Positions 49,544 to 61,531 of a stretch of DNA of 64,000 bases are shown one piece after another. A program made the position numbers and the translations under genes. Each line of letters starts with the position of its first letter. The stretch's first letter is position 1. A model generated the notes under the pieces. That model saw only the letters and a program-made list of their open reading frames with translations. It was not told where the DNA came from and did no database searches. Origin of the DNA: Metopolophium dirhodum (Eukaryota; Arthropoda; Insecta; Hemiptera; Aphididae); NCBI RefSeq assembly GCF_019925205.1, contig NC_083562.1, positions 23,250,001 to 23,314,000 on the forward strand. The letters are read 5' to 3'.

Positions 49544-50718
49544 ATGGGCATTGTTCAATCGACGGACATTTGTGCCGTCGGCCAGACTTCTATGTATAAA
49601 TTATGTTACTCACAGGCACATAGTACAACAATATCGTTATTATTGCGGTGCCCCGCGACAGAAATATCTAAATCACTCGTACAGTGTAACAGTGCCTATT
49701 TTGTGTGGACGGAACGATCAAAATATTTCCAGTCGAGCGCTGCAATGATATTCTGATATACGCGAGCGTTTCTTAAAATTGGTTTATTTAATTTTTGTCT
49801 TAATCGCTCGTAAGTAGAACGAAAAGGTCAAAATATGTGCGAGCGGTCGCCGAATCGCGGCGCGTTCGAAAGTATGGAATATTATCCAACATAAGTCACG
49901 GCGGAAACAACTTTCCTCCAGTACAAGCAGCAACTGTGTTAATTAAAATGTTTACAAAACACATATTGTGTATTTGTTGTTATTATAATATATTTTGTAT
50001 TGACCACGGGTTACGTTTAAATAGAATTTTATGTACGTTTATAATTTATATAACATACATTCGGATTTCGGACTATATAATACACACACACGTCATAATA
50101 TGGCATGGTATTGTAAATGATGTCAGCGTTTATTTCACTATATATTATTATATTTTATTATATTGTGTATGAATACGGTATGTAAGTCGCATTGTAATAC
50201 ACGAAAATTCCCTTCTGAAAACAAAGTTCACTCAGTAAAATGAGTTAAGGATCACGTCGGCGGTATGCGTCATAGTAACTCAATTGTATTTAATATTATA
50301 ATAATGCATTTTACATATTATATTATTATAGCACGTCCAATACGAAGTATTCAATATACCATATTATACTCTGCGTATTATTATTATATATACCTATTAT
50401 AAATATTAAATATAGATATTTATTTATATTGTTTAATTATATAATATTTGTGACACTGAGGCATTGTGTGTATCCGGAAGCACATCTACTTGGCCCACGA
50501 ATCTATACTATTCCGTCATATTAATTCATTATAAATTATAATATTACACTATATATGATCTAAGTATACAACCTATCGGCTATCAGCGGTAGAATAAGAC
50601 ATGGAAACTATTTATCTCCCATTCTCCCCATACCATAAAACATTAGCTATAGATCTGAATATTATTAGAATAGTACCTATACTTAATTTAATAACAAAAA
50701 TAATATTAAACTGTTTTA
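49544..50718. other. Mixed-composition stretch, nothing firm
   Basis: Frames at 49544-49756 and 49837-50172 (GTG start, 111 codons) are open but unassigned, and the second turns into hydrophobic A+T-rich sequence after about 35 codons. No repeats with ends. Confidence 0.35.
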
Positions 50719-51054
50719 GATTCTGAGCGGAACAAGGTTAGTGGTTTACAATGATATTTATTTTTTTTTCTGTTAACAAAATGTCTACTAGAAGGAGGGT
50801 TTCATAACATATATAATATTATCTTATCTTTAGCAATTTGGATCAAGGGGGTACTTTAAAGAGGTCATTTTTGATTTTCTCAATATATTTTTACCGCCAC
50901 AGGAAAAACCACCAAAATTTAATTTTCTGACGCTTTGTTTATCACCATAAAAACGAATAAAATGTAAAAATTACCTAATTCCCACTAGGTATATTATAAT
51001 TAATGGTTACTTATAAATATATATTTATGATTCATACTGCGTCCGCTCAGAATT
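50719..51054. mobile_element. TTCTGAGCGGA-TIR repeat family, copy 6 (short form)
   Basis: GATTCTGAGCGGA at 50719-50731 is matched by TCCGCTCAGAATT at 51042-51054 (12 of 13 complementary). The left end is followed by GTGGTTTACAATGATATTTA, as in the other copies. At about 336 bp it is less than half the length of copies 1 and 4, and its interior (GGGGGTACTTTAAAGAGGTC, TTTTTACCGCCACAGG) is different. This copy shows most clearly that the family has terminal inverted repeats. Confidence 0.8.
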
Positions 51055-51302
51055 GTTTTTACTGAATGCAACCATTGCATTCAAATCGAATACTGTAATA
51101 ATACACTATCCTGTCCGAGGACCGAAGGGACGATCGACAAACTTCTACCACCGCTGACCTACTCCACCACGATAAAAAATGTTATGCCTGCGTTTCGTAT
51201 AGGTACACTTTACCTGCTGATGCCATTAGGAACAATAATATAACGAGTATCTCGTTTCATTTAATATTATATGCAGCAATGCAGTTTTAAGTTTACGGAT
51301 TA

Positions 51303-51326
51303 ATTATTATTATTATTATTATTATT
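51303..51326. repeat. (ATT)n microsatellite
   Basis: Tandem ATT units without interruption. Confidence 0.9.
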
Positions 51327-53104
51327 TTTTTGTTTACAAGGTTCGCGAATCCGAATTTTAAACAGCGGAAGTCGTATACGTTTATGTGTACACACTACAC
51401 ATACTTATTCGAAAAACTCCATTAACGTATGGAAATTAACGACACGTTTGTGTGCGCGCGCGCCTGAATACCGCATAATATATAATAACATTATTACTAT
51501 GATAATTTTATCACATATATTATATATTTTGAGTACGTAAGGTCGTATATATAGTGGTAGCCGCTAAAGACAATATCACTTGGCATTGAAAGTAGAGGAC
51601 AATATTTTATTTTCGTACGCTCGTAAACATTTTAATCCGTTCACTCGACAATCGGTACCTATATATTTACACCATATATTATTTTATAAATTATAATACA
51701 TTACCATATAATATTGTGCACGTGATGTATGGAAATCACCCGTATATGCACTCATATGTACTCATAGTTTTTCACGAAGTTCAATATAGACTACCTATAA
51801 ATAATAATTTTATTTTCCCTCTCCTCCATCCATAGATCGGCACTGCGCCGTTGTATGTGATTAATCAAAACGTTCAATATGGTTATATAAATCTGTGTAT
51901 AAGTAATTATAAACACCCGGTCATTTTACTTTACTTACTTTACATTACTTACTTAATAAAAAAACTTATTTTGAAGAGTATTTTTTAAACCAAGTTTTCA
52001 GATTGCCGTACCTAACCTCGTATCGAAAAAATATAGAATCATCAAAAATTGTGATTCGGTTTTGAGGTGGTAGCGACTGGTGATAGTGGCGATGGCCTAT
52101 TCCATTGGGACTTGATTAATTCATTTGTATAAGTTATTATTAAAAAATAATAATTCATTACAATTATTAACAGCAATCATACGTTTTAAAAAACAACAAG
52201 AATTAATTAAACGTATTGTCTAGGACTAAGATAATATTGGTTAGAAACAATTTTGTGCCATTATAATAGTTACTATATTACCATTACTATAGTACTGAAT
52301 TTTCGCCCTCCCTCTTGAAGTTTTGTCAAAACCATCAATGGACATAGAGCATAAATATATTATTCTGAAGGCGTTTATAGTGCACTCTCCAAATCTCACG
52401 CGTGTCATTGAATTCGTAAATTTATCTTTACAGTTTATTTTTTCAACTAAGAAATTATTCGTTTGTAAATATTATATCTCAATCTAAGAAAAACCAAATT
52501 TTTTTTATTATTAATATGATTAATACGATTTACGCATTAGAAGCCTACACCGGCCGATAATTTTCAGCATGCCCAGATCAGACCAGAAAATTATCTTCCA
52601 AAAATGGCCCATCACGAATAGTGTTTAATTTAGGTAAACTCGAACTACCCATATTATTATAGTATATTTTTAAATGTCCAATTCAAATTTCAAAAATGGC
52701 CTTGCACAGTTTACAGTTATATTAATTGAGTGAAGTCCACACCCTGGCCCCAAGTTTAAATTATAAAATATAAATATAAAATGCTTAACCCAGCTTTACT
52801 CTAAGAGTTGTTAGTTATTTATCCATAGACTGAAATGATTGTAATACATTATAATATTTTAAACCATAGTTATATTATTTAGGTATAATGCCATAAAAAC
52901 CAAATTTTTTTTACAAAATAAATATTTTCTAAAATAAAAGTAAATCATTATATAAATTTGAATATTATTTTATTAAAAATTAGCTTAAGTTCTCAATATT
53001 AATTATTCATTATATGTGTTTCACCTTTTAAATCTACTTAAAATTATGAATGTTTAAAAAAAATAGAATCGGTACCTACTCCAAGTTATTTGTTTTTTAA
53101 ATAA
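51327..53104. other. A+T-rich stretch with two possible hAT ends
   Basis: CCATAGATCGGCACTG near 51831-51846 is the complement of a CAGTGCCGATCTATGG-type end. TTCGCCCTCCCTCTTGAAG near 52303-52321 resembles the complement of the left part of hAT 4. No partners or duplications were found, so neither is called as an element. Confidence 0.3.
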
Positions 53105-53480
53105 TTACGAAAGGACATCAATAATGAATAAAGCATCTACTATACTTTCTTTCAAGTTGGATCTTCTCTTTCCAACTATACGACCGGCTGTATTAAATCT
53201 TTATTCACTGGATTCATTTGATAGGTGGTATGGTCTGACATTTCCTAAATAGTTCAGCCAAAAGTGAAAATCAAAAAGCCGCCATTTACTTTCCACTTTT
53301 TTCAGATTTTTCTATTCGATAGGCTAAGACTTCCAGTGACAAATTTCTGAAGTTATTTTCCAATGGTTGATTATATTCTCATTCTTTAAATTCACTTTCA
53401 TGTATTGATGTTTCTTCTCGATTCAACATATTTCATCAGTTCCAGCTAATTCATATTTCAACAGTGCGTATGAAGTACTT
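53105..53480 (-). pseudogene. hAT transposase relic (C-terminal dimerisation region)
   Basis: On the minus strand the last part reads SNESSE, a TAA stop, RFNTAGRIVGKRRSNLKES, then IVDALFIIDVLS and a stop at 53105-53107. This matches the conserved end of hAT transposases, where SERxFSTAG, a conserved IV-x-x-KR-x-x-L stretch and a final helix form the dimerisation domain. The upstream part (FDFHFWLNYLGNV) fits the position of the usual tryptophan-rich stretch before it; further upstream, frames are broken. The TAA takes the place of the residue just after SE, so the copy is dead. It is not enclosed by any inverted repeats found here. Such an enzyme would cut and join hAT ends. Confidence 0.75.
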
Positions 53481-54117
53481 CAGCAAGAGCTAACGTATTA
53501 ATATTGTGTATACTTGTATCGTTGCGTCTTGTCTATTATAACCCGAAATATGCATATATTATAGTATTATGAAATAGTTAACTAAGCGAGTATGATACGA
53601 GTTCAACAAAAAGTAAATTGTTTCGTGTGGATTTCTCGTGTTCACATCGCGCAGCAAGTATACACTGCTGCAACCCTATCGGCTGCGGTCTCGTCGATAT
53701 AATATTATTAATTGAGGCGTTGACATGGAAAAGGTACTAAGCCAAAAAAAATCAATTTTTCGTTTTTTCGTTGAAAAGGTACTAAATACATATGCCAATG
53801 GCCTGGAAAAAGAACTAACTTAAAGTTCAAGTATGATATTCTTGCGAACAGTCTTACACGGCAGTGTTGCGACTAATCGGTACACAAAAAACGCATAATA
53901 TAGAAACTTACACATTACACGCGAGTGCACATAAAAATAAATAAATAAATAAATAAGAAAAATAATCGTATTTTAAACGCACATCACACGCACATACTTT
54001 ACCTGTATAGACTATACTATTATACATACAATATATTATTATGTGTGTATGGTCTTGTCGTGATCGTCGTATATTAAAGGTGCAGATATGATAGGATAGC
54101 CGACGATGACTACTTGA
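53481..54117. other. A+T-rich stretch, nothing recognised
   Basis: GGAAAAGGTACTAA occurs twice within 80 bases (about 53727 and 53775), a small local duplication. Nothing else. Confidence 0.4.
53936..53956. repeat. (ATAA)n microsatellite
   Basis: Tandem tetranucleotide units. Confidence 0.85.
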
Positions 54118-54170
54118 TGACGACGACGACGATGATGATGATGTTGATGACGATGAAGGCGATGAAGACG
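54118..54170. repeat. (GAC)n/(GAT)n trinucleotide tract
   Basis: GAC repeats pass into GAT repeats with a few interruptions. Open frames on both strands over it, poly-His on one and poly-Met/Thr on the other, are artefacts of the repeat. Confidence 0.85.
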
Positions 54171-54250
54171 CTTAACCATTATAAAATATATATCTACGGA
54201 CGAGTAGAAAAAACACTGGCAATCCTTTTCGACAACGACCACGGTATAGG

Positions 54251-54267
54251 TACACACACACACACAC
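54251..54267. repeat. (AC)n microsatellite
   Basis: Eight AC units. Confidence 0.85.
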
Positions 54268-54471
54268 GCACAGATATAGTAGCCATGACTTATGCAATTA
54301 CACACACGATAGTTCCATAAAGATGTAATTACACGTCGCCATTGCGTAACGAGTCATTCGCACGTATATAATAATAATATAATGCAGCGGGTATAATGTC
54401 TATTTGTATGTCTATGGTATATAGGTATTGTATGTATAGGCACTGCGGCAGCAGAGTTCGTGCCGCCGCTG

Positions 54472-54492
54472 AATAATAATAATAATAATAAT
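54472..54492. repeat. (AAT)n microsatellite
   Basis: Seven tandem AAT units; a further AAT run lies at 54766-54786. Confidence 0.85.
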
Positions 54493-54765
54493 GTAATATG
54501 GTCAACTCGATAATAATAATATTATATTATTATGATTTATCTCGTGGCCCGAACACGTTGATAATAATAATAAAAATAATATTATTATTATTCTCGGCAG
54601 CCAGGACCGCGTAGTCCATATTATTATTATATCATATTATTTGTATTATACCCGTGTCTTGTGTCTTGTCATTCGGATCGCCGCCGCCGTGGACGCCGGT
54701 GAAGGGATATTTCATTACGATTATATTGTATTAATATCGCGGGTTAGGAATATAATATAATACCT

Positions 54766-54786
54766 AATAATAATAATAATAATAAT
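54766..54786. repeat. (AAT)n microsatellite
   Basis: Seven tandem AAT units, same motif as 54472-54492. Confidence 0.85.
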
Positions 54787-54799
54787 ATAACGGTGAATG

Positions 54800-56536
54800 G
54801 CGGAACCGCGTATAGCTACTTCATATTTCACCGACTAGTATAATTCACGTCGTTATAATATTATATTATGATTTAATTTTTATTGTTGTCGTGGAAGTTT
54901 TTTAAAACTATTTCTCTTTTGTAACGTGTTTTTTTTTTTTTATCACCCGCGAGTCGACAAATTAATATTGATTTTACAATGTAAACGGTCGGCGCTCCGG
55001 ACGCATATTATGTGCTATTAAGTTTGACCACTTTCGAAACACATTTGTTCGCGATAATTTTTTTTGGTTTTTTTTTTTTTTTACTGCGTATGTTATACGT
55101 AAGACGCAAAGCGTGACTTTACATGCGACCGTGTACAATGGTGCACCGTGGACCGGTATTATTGACTATTGTATACCACTATCTACGTATACCGACGATA
55201 CGGCGATACTGTTGTCTGTTTTGTAAATGGTAACTTTAAAGCAATTTTATAGACGATTTTATCTACCTATATTACTATTATACTGGGCAATCGCAACATG
55301 GTATAATATTCAATAATTGTTATATAACATTTATGATTTAATGACATAACGTAATATAATATATTGAACTCTTGTCAGATCTCACCGATTGATTGATTAC
55401 TGGAGATAATACATCACTATGGTTAGGTTAGGTTCTTTAAGTATAGTCTAAAATCTAAATCGTATTACTAATATAAAATTATTGCGTAAGAACCTATGTG
55501 CGATGTGTTAACTTTACATACTTTTAAATATTTTGATATAGGAGGATATCTAAGTAGTATATCTTAACTAGTAGGAGTTAATTCTGACGCCTAAAACTGG
55601 ACATTACAATTTATTTGAATGGCGATCCATGGATACGTTGAAAAAAAAGATTGATAAAATGTTACTTTTTTCGAACCTAAGTCCAGGTTTTGAACCAGCT
55701 TAGTAATATATGGCCGAAAATATTTGAACACCCCGAAATCTGAATAAATTATATAAAAATGAATACTATAATATTATGTCTTATTGAAAAATGGGCCATT
55801 AACTTTTTAGGGATGGTTAAAATCTTATAACTCTTTTTACTTATCCGGTGCTACCAGTTTATTATACTGTTATTTTTGTAAAATATTCTAAAAAAATTGA
55901 AAGTTATTGTTGTATGCACAATGCACAACACAATGTACTGCCATATTCGAATTAAAATTGTACGCATACAAATAAAAAAAAACGTATTATATTATATTAT
56001 CTAGTTATACTAAATTAAACCAAAATAGCAATAAAAAAAAAATACTTAGGTGTTTAATGTTTAAACTGCTTCTATCTTAAACTGTCTAATATTATTATTT
56101 GGAAATTACGATAAAAAATAATTATACTAGGTATCATTATTATCTGGTATATATATTTATCTATCTAACTAATATCTATCTTAGACAATTATAATTGTCC
56201 TTTAAACTAAATTTAACGTGGAAATATGCCATTAACTTTGGATTGAAGATCAATACATAATACTTGCTTACTAATGTACTATCAAAAAATAAAATTGTAC
56301 GATAGAAACAATTAACTTGTAATTTGATGAATTAAAAACATTATACGAGTCACTGTATTTTCCTGCTTTCCTGCATACGATTTATGGCTGTGTACGCGAT
56401 TAATACAATTATAAGCAACATTAATAAAAATTAACTTAAAGATTCGTTTAGTTATTTTACAACAATTGCAGTAACCTTGTAGTTTTTAACGAGAATTATA
56501 ATTGTTTTGCTAAAAGAAAATTTGATTTAACATTAT
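54800..56536. other. A+T-rich stretch, nothing recognised
   Basis: Poly-T runs occur near 54931 and 55067. GGTTAGGTTAGGTTC near 55422 holds two TTAGG units, too few to be telomeric DNA. Confidence 0.45.
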
Positions 56537-56595
56537 TCTTAGAATCGGCTAATGAATTTATAATGATGGGATTTTTATTTTGTGTTGCGTGCAGT
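56537..56595 (+). mobile_element. TTCTGAGCGGA-TIR repeat family, copy 7 (short fragment)
   Basis: TTAGAATCGGCTAATGAATT, TATAATGATGGGATTTTTA and TTTGTGTTG resemble the first 60 bases of the family, much diverged. The rest is absent. Confidence 0.35.
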
Positions 56596-57723
56596 GTGCG
56601 CAAAATATAAAAATGAACATCTATTTACACATTTTTATTTCAATTCAACGATATAACATTATTGCTTAATATAATATTATGTTTGTCTAATAAGTATCAG
56701 TGTTTAGTAATTATTATTGTAGTAAGACTGCATGTCATATTGTTGCGGAAGTTTTTCCCGAGCCACGACGATAAACGATACAGTACCTACCGTAGGTATA
56801 ATAATATTATACGATGGTATAATTTTTTGTTTCCCTTGCAGTTCTCAAGGCCGAATTCAGTCGGTTAATTTACGCATCAATAACAAAAGCACGCGATGCG
56901 ATACGAAAATTGATGTTTAGTACATTTCTGGATGTAAAAAAAGGGAATTCATTCGTTGTGTTTTACTGCGGCTATTGAAAAGATAATGGACACGTGTGTC
57001 GATATAATAAAAATAAATAATTCATACGAGAAAATACGAATATATATGGGTTCTATATAGTCGTACATCACATTAAGCAGCACGTAACTACAGGAAGTCG
57101 TCGGTTTTTTTTTTTTAAATTTTCAACTGTGCGTGGCCAAAGTTTGTTTTTACAGACGTTTCTATGTAGATGCAACTCTCACAGGGCACACAGACTCGTG
57201 GATTCAAAGAAGCAGACCTTCACGTTTCGAAAATTAAAACAATATAATATATTTCCCATGTTTTTGTTCACGCTAGACGTTTACCAGCCGCGTTCTCGCA
57301 TTTGCTTTACTATTGTTACTTGTTTATCTTTCATTCTTTTTACGTTCACTTGGATCAACAAAAATATTCGAGAACAACAACACAATCATCACACATTCAC
57401 AAATGATCAGCTATAACTCTATTTTTAAAGTTTATCGAAACTGAATCTATTTTTAATCGTACATTATACAGCGAGTTGTTTCAACTTTATTTCCAAGTGC
57501 GATACCTATATGAATAATATTAATATTATTATTATTATATTAAATAATTACAAGGACGCTACAACAACACTAGATAGTAGAACGTATGAAAGTTTACTGC
57601 AACGTTCAAATGAGTGGAGTTGAATAGACAATTGTATACAACTATACACTATAATATGACAAGCAAATCGAGCAGTCAAATTTGAATGCAATCTTATAAT
57701 AATAATATCGATAAATGTCAATA

Positions 57724-57876
57724 ATGAAGATGACCGCCGACCGCGTCAACATCATGTTGCGTTGTGCACTTGTGCTTCGGTGTACCATTTGGGTAGAAGG
57801 TGTATCAAACTGTTGTGACGAATATTCGGATATTTTCGTTGGCTATATTTCACTAACACAAAACAAATATAATTGA
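57724..57876 (+). CDS. Small open frame (50 codons), uncertain
   Basis: ATG at 57724, TGA at 57874-57876. The first half is GC-richer and moderately hydrophobic (MKMTADRVNIMLRCALVLR), the second half is A+T-rich (YISLTQNKYN). A GAAG|GTGTAT near 57798 could be a splice donor, which would make this a first coding exon of about 25 codons. The hydrophobic part carries arginines and is a poor signal peptide. No family is recognised; it could equally be chance. Confidence 0.18.
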   Translation: MKMTADRVNIMLRCALVLRCTIWVEGVSNCCDEYSDIFVGYISLTQNKYN

Positions 57877-60033
57877 ATAAGAAAAACTTTTTTGTATTAA
57901 TGATATCGAAAAAATAAAAACCTCATTGTACTAAGTTGTACCAAAGAATTAAATTGTACAGCTAGTAAATGTTATTTTCCTTTTTATGCTGAAAGTTTGC
58001 TTTCATAATTAGGAATATAGCCTGACGTGGTTCTTTCCCGCGGAAAACAAACAATACATGAACGATGTGGCCGAGGGTGTATACGTCGTATGATAATAAC
58101 AAGAAGGATAACATCCAAAAAATAATAATAAATTGAGTTCCACGCGATTTGTCTAATAATATGTACATTCGTCGAGCGTAGCTTGTATAATACAAGTCAC
58201 ATGATTCCCAACTGTTTCGAAAAAATAATAAAATGTCGTCATAATATTATTTGGTTCTCCGGTGGGTGTTCATAATAATTTATGTCTTATAGATATTCTA
58301 TGTAGGTATATGAACAAATTTATCGCGGACGCTACCATACGCTCAACTAGCCGTACTGTTAATACATGAATTCATAACAAATCGCATCTGTTGTTTGTTC
58401 GGCTCAGATAGTTATATATTATATAAAAAATAATCAATTAATATAATAAGACACTGCGTGTATACTCACGTAGTCACGTGAGAGTAATAATGGGCAAAGT
58501 GGTTTTATGTTTATCCATTCAAAAGGAGTATTCAGTTGTTCGAATTAATGCGGTTAAGATTTATTTGTTTACAGTACAAATTTACATACGACAAACGACG
58601 TGACAAGCTGTTCTCGTAAAAACAATTACGCCAAGTCTACACACACATTACTGTGTATACTAGTTATACGGTCTTAAACGTTTGTTGCTTTCGGTATAAA
58701 AGTTCTTCACTTGCGCCTATTTTGTGAATTTATTGTGTGTTTTTTAGAATTTACGACCAAATGCGTTGCTACTTCGAAACTCTCGTTATATTATAGGTAG
58801 GTATATTATTATCTTTATGATGTGCGTTGAAACTTGAAATTACATTCTTGACGTGTAAGTATTAGCGTCGTCGTTAAGATTTTATTATAGGAGGAAAAAC
58901 GTTTTCGATAAAAATATTACAAATTATATTACTTTTGTAGTAGGTATTTGCATAAAAAAAGCTTAATGCTGGACAGGATACAGTCATATAGGTACATGCC
59001 GTTCATTATAAAAGGCCACGTACATTTAATTTGGTCCACCGTCCACCACTTCGAAGTATAATGGTGTGTTATTACTATTCCTTTAAATTAACGATTTAAC
59101 GATAAATCATTCAATTTTAAATTTATAATAAATTAACTAATAATTTCACTATTATCAGAGATTTCTCAACCACTTTTCATTTTGGAAATTCGAAAATGAC
59201 CTCCTCATAATGACATGATATTGTTGGGATTTCCAACCTTTACAGGTTTTGTATGAAACTTATGGAATTTGTTTACAATATATTAGGTTCGGTTAGTAAA
59301 ATTATTTTACTATTATATTAATTTTACTATTTTAATTTATGCGTTCAAAATGGTTGTTAATTGTTAACTTGATTGGGAAAAATAATGTTAACCGAACTTG
59401 ACTGAGTTATGGACTTGCCCATCCTTGATAATATGTCACTCAAATATGTTATTATAATATGTATAACGAACCGGTTGAATCGTCCATTGTCTTTACAAAA
59501 CACATTTACCCACGTTCGAACGCACTAAATAATTAAAAATCATCGTATATTGTGCTGATTTGACGACGAAAACTGGCGATATTATACGTACCTATATAAT
59601 AATGCCTAATTTAGCTTCTTATTTATCGACCGTTTGTCGGACGTCGTCCGGTGTTGGCAATGTACGCGTACTTACCTGTATATGATAGTATTATATTATT
59701 ATCATGTACCCATTACACAGGCGTGAGCCTTTTTTTTTAACGATGACGCACTTGTTCTGCAATTCTGGTATATTTGTAAACTGTCATATAATATTTATAC
59801 CGTACCTACGCCTACTTTTCGTTCTCTATATACACACACGGGTGGTGAGAAAGGGAGGAGGAGGAGGTTATAACTGTATATATTGTATCTTGGACTTGAC
59901 TGCGTCGCCGGCGTGTAGTGAACCAAATCGGTGCGCCGTATATAATATAATACAATATCATTTCACACATCTATATGTTTATTATATTATAGTTTTATCA
60001 TCATGTATACACATACTTTTTACCGCAGTTATT

Positions 60034-60034
<1 letters not shown>
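57877..60034. other. A+T-rich stretch, nothing firm
   Basis: TTATGGACTTGCCCATCCTTG near 59407-59428 recalls a hAT-type right end, without a partner. The 133-codon frame at 59704-60105 opens with a T-run and closes in the ATT microsatellite, and is not believed. Confidence 0.35.
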
Positions 60035-60070
<36 letters not shown>

Positions 60071-60077
60071 TATTATT
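60035..60077. repeat. (ATT)n microsatellite
   Basis: More than twelve ATT units with one ACT interruption; it creates poly-Leu and poly-Ile frames that are artefacts. Confidence 0.9.
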
Positions 60078-60473
60078 GCTGGTATTATCGGTATTGCTGG
60101 AATAACAAATGAAACGCATATTTTCATGGTCCAAGATGTATACATTTTCCGCAAACGCGTGATATTGTGTTTACAATCCCAGTTGATTCACATTTTTTTT
60201 TCTAATTTTATAGTTGTAATTATTTTGGAAAACTATTTTACTATTTAAGGGCCATCACTATTAAAATTCATTTTATTTTTTGGTGAGCACTAATTTATTT
60301 ATATAAATTTTTAAAAAATGAAATAACTAATTTTCATCAGATATTGGAAAATGTACGATTTAAAGTTTACGCTTAAAAAGTGGATAGAGAGTTATTTTTA
60401 ATCCAGGTGGTCGAGTAAGCAAGGAAATGCACAACAGTTATACTCAGCTATAGCATATATTATAATATGGTCT

Positions 60474-60602
60474 CTTTTTTTTTTTATTGATCATGAAGCC
60501 CGGCAACTATAGCCATTAGCTGTTAGTAAACACGTGTGTTTTGGTTTGGCAGCTTTTTTAGTGGGCACCCGTAGGTATCTGCCATGCTCGAGTGGGGGGA
60601 TG
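60474..60602 (-). mobile_element. 5'-truncated relative of the SINE at 6803-7088
   Basis: Read on the plus strand it shares with the first copy: CCATTAGCTGTTAG, AAACACGTGTGTTTTG, TTTGGCAG, GGGCACCCGTAGGTATCTG and GTGGGGGGATG, starting at a T-run that is the A-tail in complement. The tRNA-like head with A and B boxes is missing, as in 5' truncation during reverse transcription. An exact TATGGTCT duplication flanks it (60466-60473 and 60603-60610), so the truncation occurred at insertion and not later. Confidence 0.82.
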
Positions 60603-60610
60603 TATGGTCT

Positions 60611-61523
60611 TATGATAATATATAGGTACACAATTATTATATTGTACAATAATATTGTGAACCAATGTACCTACTTGAATAATTCTAGGGTGATGAGGCG
60701 ATGAGCCATACCAAACCTGATGATAAATCTAGAATCTACTATTCTACTATCTACTAGATCAGGAAATTAATCAACGCGGATCCCCGACCGTGCTAACGAA
60801 TTGACGGATTGTTTTACACATTTGAAAGTCACGGTTTTTGTTCAGAAATACATTACTATCCGAACCGCCGCAATTTATTGTGCCTGTAGTCTGTACAGCC
60901 ATCGAGTACAAATTCTTTCTATGATTTGCGTGGTTTTTTATTTTCATTTTACAAAGCGTTCTAGGATAACTCTACTTCTTTCCACTATCTGTCTCTTGCT
61001 TTGTTATATCGTCGACGTTATATTTTTTTGCAAGTAACGTTTGTTCCATTAGTCCGATAAATTGTAATATCGCACGTGAGTATATGATCTCGAAATTATA
61101 TTTCGGCTCGGTCTCTATATGTATGGTAAGTGGTTATATACGCCCATAGGTACACCGATATTGTGACTATTTCAATATTGGTAAAATAAATATATAGAAG
61201 ACTGCAGCAGTCAGAACCTCCGAAGTGACCGCGAAATCGTCAATAGCGTCCGCTGAACCAACACTCAACACTCAACAGTGTCCGTCGAATGGAAATTTCA
61301 GTAACACTGGAAAAGCGCTTCAAAGGCTAGGTCGTCACAAATGGCTTCAAAAAAAAAAACAAGCTAACCAGATTATCAGAAACGATTTGATGTTATAGTG
61401 TGTTACTTACAAAATCATGCAAAAACAAAATCAACTTCGTACCTATATGCTTGGATCTGATTGACAATGGTTAATATGAACATAATAGTGCCGATACACT
61501 GACGCGGTAAGTCCTGCACGGTG
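60611..61523. other. Mixed stretch, nothing firm
   Basis: A GC-richer patch at 61200-61345 has no long frame. The 78-codon frame at 60801-61037 is Cys-, Leu- and Tyr-rich and unassigned. Confidence 0.35.
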
Positions 61524-61531
61524 GTCTCAGT
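61524..61531. repeat. Target-site duplication, left copy (GTCTCAGT)
   Basis: Eight bases next to hAT 4, identical to 62129-62136. Confidence 0.88.

Noticed and set aside
51831..51846. Complement of CAGTGCCGATCTATGG, a possible hAT end
   Set aside because: No partner end; one match of this length is not enough.
54039..54320. Opposite-strand frames rich in His or Met/Thr
   Set aside because: Both are produced by the GAC/GAT and AC repeats.
55422..55436. GGTTAGGTTAGG, like the insect telomere repeat
   Set aside because: Only two units; similar short matches at 7499-7510 and 11636 fit chance.
59150..59430. Possible hAT pair: TATCAGAGATTTC on the left, TTGCCCATCCTTGATA on the right
   Set aside because: The ends pair poorly and the flanking eight bases do not match.
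59704..60105. 133-codon frame with a poly-Leu end
   Set aside because: The end is the ATT microsatellite, the start region has a T-run, and no domain is visible.
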